NCBI GenBank assembly: GCA_015065205.1
Contig: SVQS01000103.1
Span: 1 to 6,784 of the forward strand
Direction of reading: 5' to 3'
Source of the DNA: Oscillospiraceae bacterium
GTDB taxonomy: Bacteria > Bacillota > Clostridia > Oscillospirales > CAG-272
Length of the DNA: 6,784 nucleotides
Every line of letters begins with the position of its first letter. The first letter of the stretch is position 1. This document shows, one piece after another, positions 4,948 through 6,784 of the stretch. The translations under genes were made by a program, and so were the position numbers. A model generated the notes under the pieces. That model did no database searches. It had not been told where the DNA came from and saw only the letters and a program-made list of their open reading frames with translations.

Positions 4948-6784
4948 TTATTCTAACGGCGGTGGTTCGGGCAACGGAGCGCCCTCCCCATCCCAAATTG
5001 GTAAATCTTGGTGCAATATTGGTGTTATGGGAGTACGTTTTTCAAAATCAAAAACAGCACGCCCACCTTCCAGCTTGAGTGCGGCGTCAAAGGTCTTTTT
5101 GGTTTTTGTAGAAACAAACCCATGAATAATGCCGGTGTGTCCTGTTTCGGTGAGCATTTTTAAATTCGCTACCGAAATGGCACGTCCACACATACTGATA
5201 TATACCATAAATTTGCAGCCATCCTTATAGCCGGTACAACCGTAAAAATTACGAAAACGCTTAACTTCCTTTCCGCAAAGCGGACACGTGGCAACAACAT
5301 CACCAAAAAATCCCGTTTCGGAATCGAGAGAAAGATTGGTTTCTTCCTTTTTAGAGAATACTTCCGCTATCTCACCTTCGGCAAGCTTGACGCTGTCCTC
5401 TATCTTCATTGTTCCGCGGTAAACCTTTTTGAGTGCTTGTCCGAGCTGTGAGGTTTTGTATTTATCCATATTGATTTTCATCTGTGTAAGAGATTCAATC
5501 AAGAATTCACCGCCAGGTAAAATGGTGTAGGTGTCCTTTTTAAGATCGATATAACCGCTTTTGCGCGCATTATCGATAATACCCGTGCGTGTAGCTTCGG
5601 TACCGAGCTCAAGACCTTCAAAAATAGCCTTGTAGTCCTCATTGTCATCGGTCGTTTCGTTGATAGCTTCTCCTTCTGCTACTTCTTTTGCGGCTTTTTT
5701 ATCCTCTTTGAAAGGATTTTTGAGATAGTTGTTCAACGTTTCAACTGTATAATGCTTGGGCGGAGTTGTTTCTTTTTCTACGGGCTTGAAATCAATGTTA
5801 ACAACATCCCCTTTGTTCAGTGCAGGAAGGACCTTATCCTTTTGGGTGTAGTCATCATATTTTGTCCAACCTTTTTCAAGCATTACCATTCCCTTGAGAG
5901 TAAAACGCTCAAGTGTACCAACATCAATGGTGATTTCGGTGCGCGAAACCAAACATTCTTCAGCACAGAAAACCGCTACAAAACGGCGAAATACAGTAGA
6001 ATATACCTGCATTTCCTTTTCTGTCAGCTGCGTTTTATTGGGAATCTTGTAGGTCGGTGTGAGTGCCGAGTGAGATTCGATTTTGCTATCATCAAAAATA
6101 GTCTTTTGGTCCTTGAAACGAACGGGATAGCCAAGCTTTGCACATCCTGCGAGGATTTGACGAATTTTATCCTTTTCTGCCGTTGCAAGATATTCGGAGT
6201 TGGTACGCGGATAAGTCAAGTATCCTTTTTCATAGAGTCCTTGCACAATGTCAAGGCTTTCTTGCATTGACATCTTATACTTTTTGCTCAGTGTATTTTG
6301 CAGTTTTGAAAGTGAATAAAGCTTGCCGGCAAAAAGTGTTTCTTTCTTGTTTTTAACCTCGCTGACTACCGCACCGGTTTGATTATAGGTGCGACAAAGC
6401 TCTTGCGCTTTTTGCAACTGATCGGATTCAAATTTGTTCTTGGAAAGCAATTCAACAACTTCTCCGTTTGTTGCTTCCTTACTGACGAGAGCAAAATATT
6501 TACCGGGGATAAAGTTGCGAATGGATATATCTCTATCGTAAATTGCCTTCACAATAGGCACGATTACGCGTCCCACGCGAAGCAAAGTTCCTGTTTTCAG
6601 GGTTGCATAACGCGTCAGATTAACGCCGTAGAGCCAGTCAATATAGGTGCGCGCAAAGCCCTCAGCTGCAAGACGGTCATACTCGCTTTCGTCCTTCATT
6701 TCAGTAAGTGCTTTTTGCACGGTTTGCGGTGTTTGGTCGGGCAACCAAAGACGTTTGTATTTTTTGCCTTGTGCCCCTGCATTA
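4948..6784 (-). CDS. topB: Type IA DNA topoisomerase, TopB-like (partial, 5' end outside window)
   Basis: Relaxes or decatenates DNA by cutting one strand through a tyrosine link. The visible 611 residues lack the N-terminal Toprim domain; the frame is open through the window edge, entering at NAGAQGKKYKRLWLP. Landmarks in order are YIDWLYGVNLTRYAT and RVGRVIVP (6553-6643), then GYLTYPRTNSEYL with the catalytic Tyr codon at 6211-6213, then ESHSALTPT (about 6055-6078), and GTEATRTGII (5575-5604). A zinc ribbon follows with Cys codons at 5284-5286, 5275-5277, 5236-5238 and 5215-5217 (C-X2-C-X12-C-X6-C). After it comes a topoisomerase C-terminal repeat (TGHTGIIHGF...KKTFDAALKL) and a proline-rich tail. 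Odd points are GRVIVP where most relatives have GRVQTP or GRVQS, Asn after TYPRT where Asp is usual, and an acidic insert of about 30 residues before GTEAT. The exact subfamily (chromosomal TopB or a mobile-element paralogue) is uncertain. It is unlinked in function to the citrate operon. Confidence 0.9.
   Translation of the reverse strand, partial: NAGAQGKKYKRLWLPDQTPQTVQKALTEMKDESEYDRLAAEGFARTYIDWLYGVNLTRYATLKTGTLLRVGRVIVPIVKAIYDRDISIRNFIPGKYFALVSKEATNGEVVELLSKNKFESDQLQKAQELCRTYNQTGAVVSEVKNKKETLFAGKLYSLSKLQNTLSKKYKMSMQESLDIVQGLYEKGYLTYPRTNSEYLATAEKDKIRQILAGCAKLGYPVRFKDQKTIFDDSKIESHSALTPTYKIPNKTQLTEKEMQVYSTVFRRFVAVFCAEECLVSRTEITIDVGTLERFTLKGMVMLEKGWTKYDDYTQKDKVLPALNKGDVVNIDFKPVEKETTPPKHYTVETLNNYLKNPFKEDKKAAKEVAEGEAINETTDDNEDYKAIFEGLELGTEATRTGIIDNARKSGYIDLKKDTYTILPGGEFLIESLTQMKINMDKYKTSQLGQALKKVYRGTMKIEDSVKLAEGEIAEVFSKKEETNLSLDSETGFFGDVVATCPLCGKEVKRFRNFYGCTGYKDGCKFMVYISMCGRAISVANLKMLTETGHTGIIHGFVSTKTKKTFDAALKLEGGRAVFDFEKRTPITPILHQDLPIWDGEGAPLPEPPPLE

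Noticed and set aside
6742..6744. TTG at 6742-6744 as the start of a 598-residue topoisomerase.
   Set aside because: The same frame continues upstream to the window edge with family-like residues (KKYKRLWLP), and the Toprim domain would be missing. The gene is truncated by the window, not by a real start.

Overview
The window shows five genes, all on the minus strand, read from high to low coordinates. The proteins look like an anaerobic Firmicute, most likely class Clostridia. The reasons are strong AGGAGG-type ribosome binding sites, a consensus sigma-A promoter, moderate GC with an AT-rich intergenic region, and a citrate synthase of the HMGL-like fold instead of the usual GltA type. Genus cannot be named from sequence alone.

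Right side (4948-6784): the 3' part of a type IA DNA topoisomerase related to TopB. Its 5' end, with the Toprim domain, lies beyond the window. A strong intrinsic terminator at about 4911-4941 closes this transcription unit.

Middle (4760-4910): an AT-rich control region. It holds a perfect-consensus minus-strand promoter (TTGACA, 17 bp, TATAAT). A GntR/FadR-type palindrome, part of a larger inverted repeat, overlaps the -10 box and the predicted start site.

Left side (1-4759): one compact operon in the order probable Re-citrate synthase, FCD-domain GntR regulator, aconitase, NADP-type isocitrate dehydrogenase (cut by the window edge). Gaps are 14, 11 and 20 bp, each gene has a good ribosome binding site, and in two cases that site overlaps the preceding stop codon. 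Together the three enzymes convert acetyl-CoA plus oxaloacetate to citrate, isocitrate and then 2-oxoglutarate. This is the oxidative branch of the TCA cycle, which in fermentative anaerobes mainly supplies glutamate. The regulator probably controls its own operon through the palindrome at the promoter. No mobile element, CRISPR array, tRNA or rRNA was seen, and the window is mostly core metabolism rather than a novel system. The regulator/operator arrangement around a Re-citrate synthase operon is its most interesting part.
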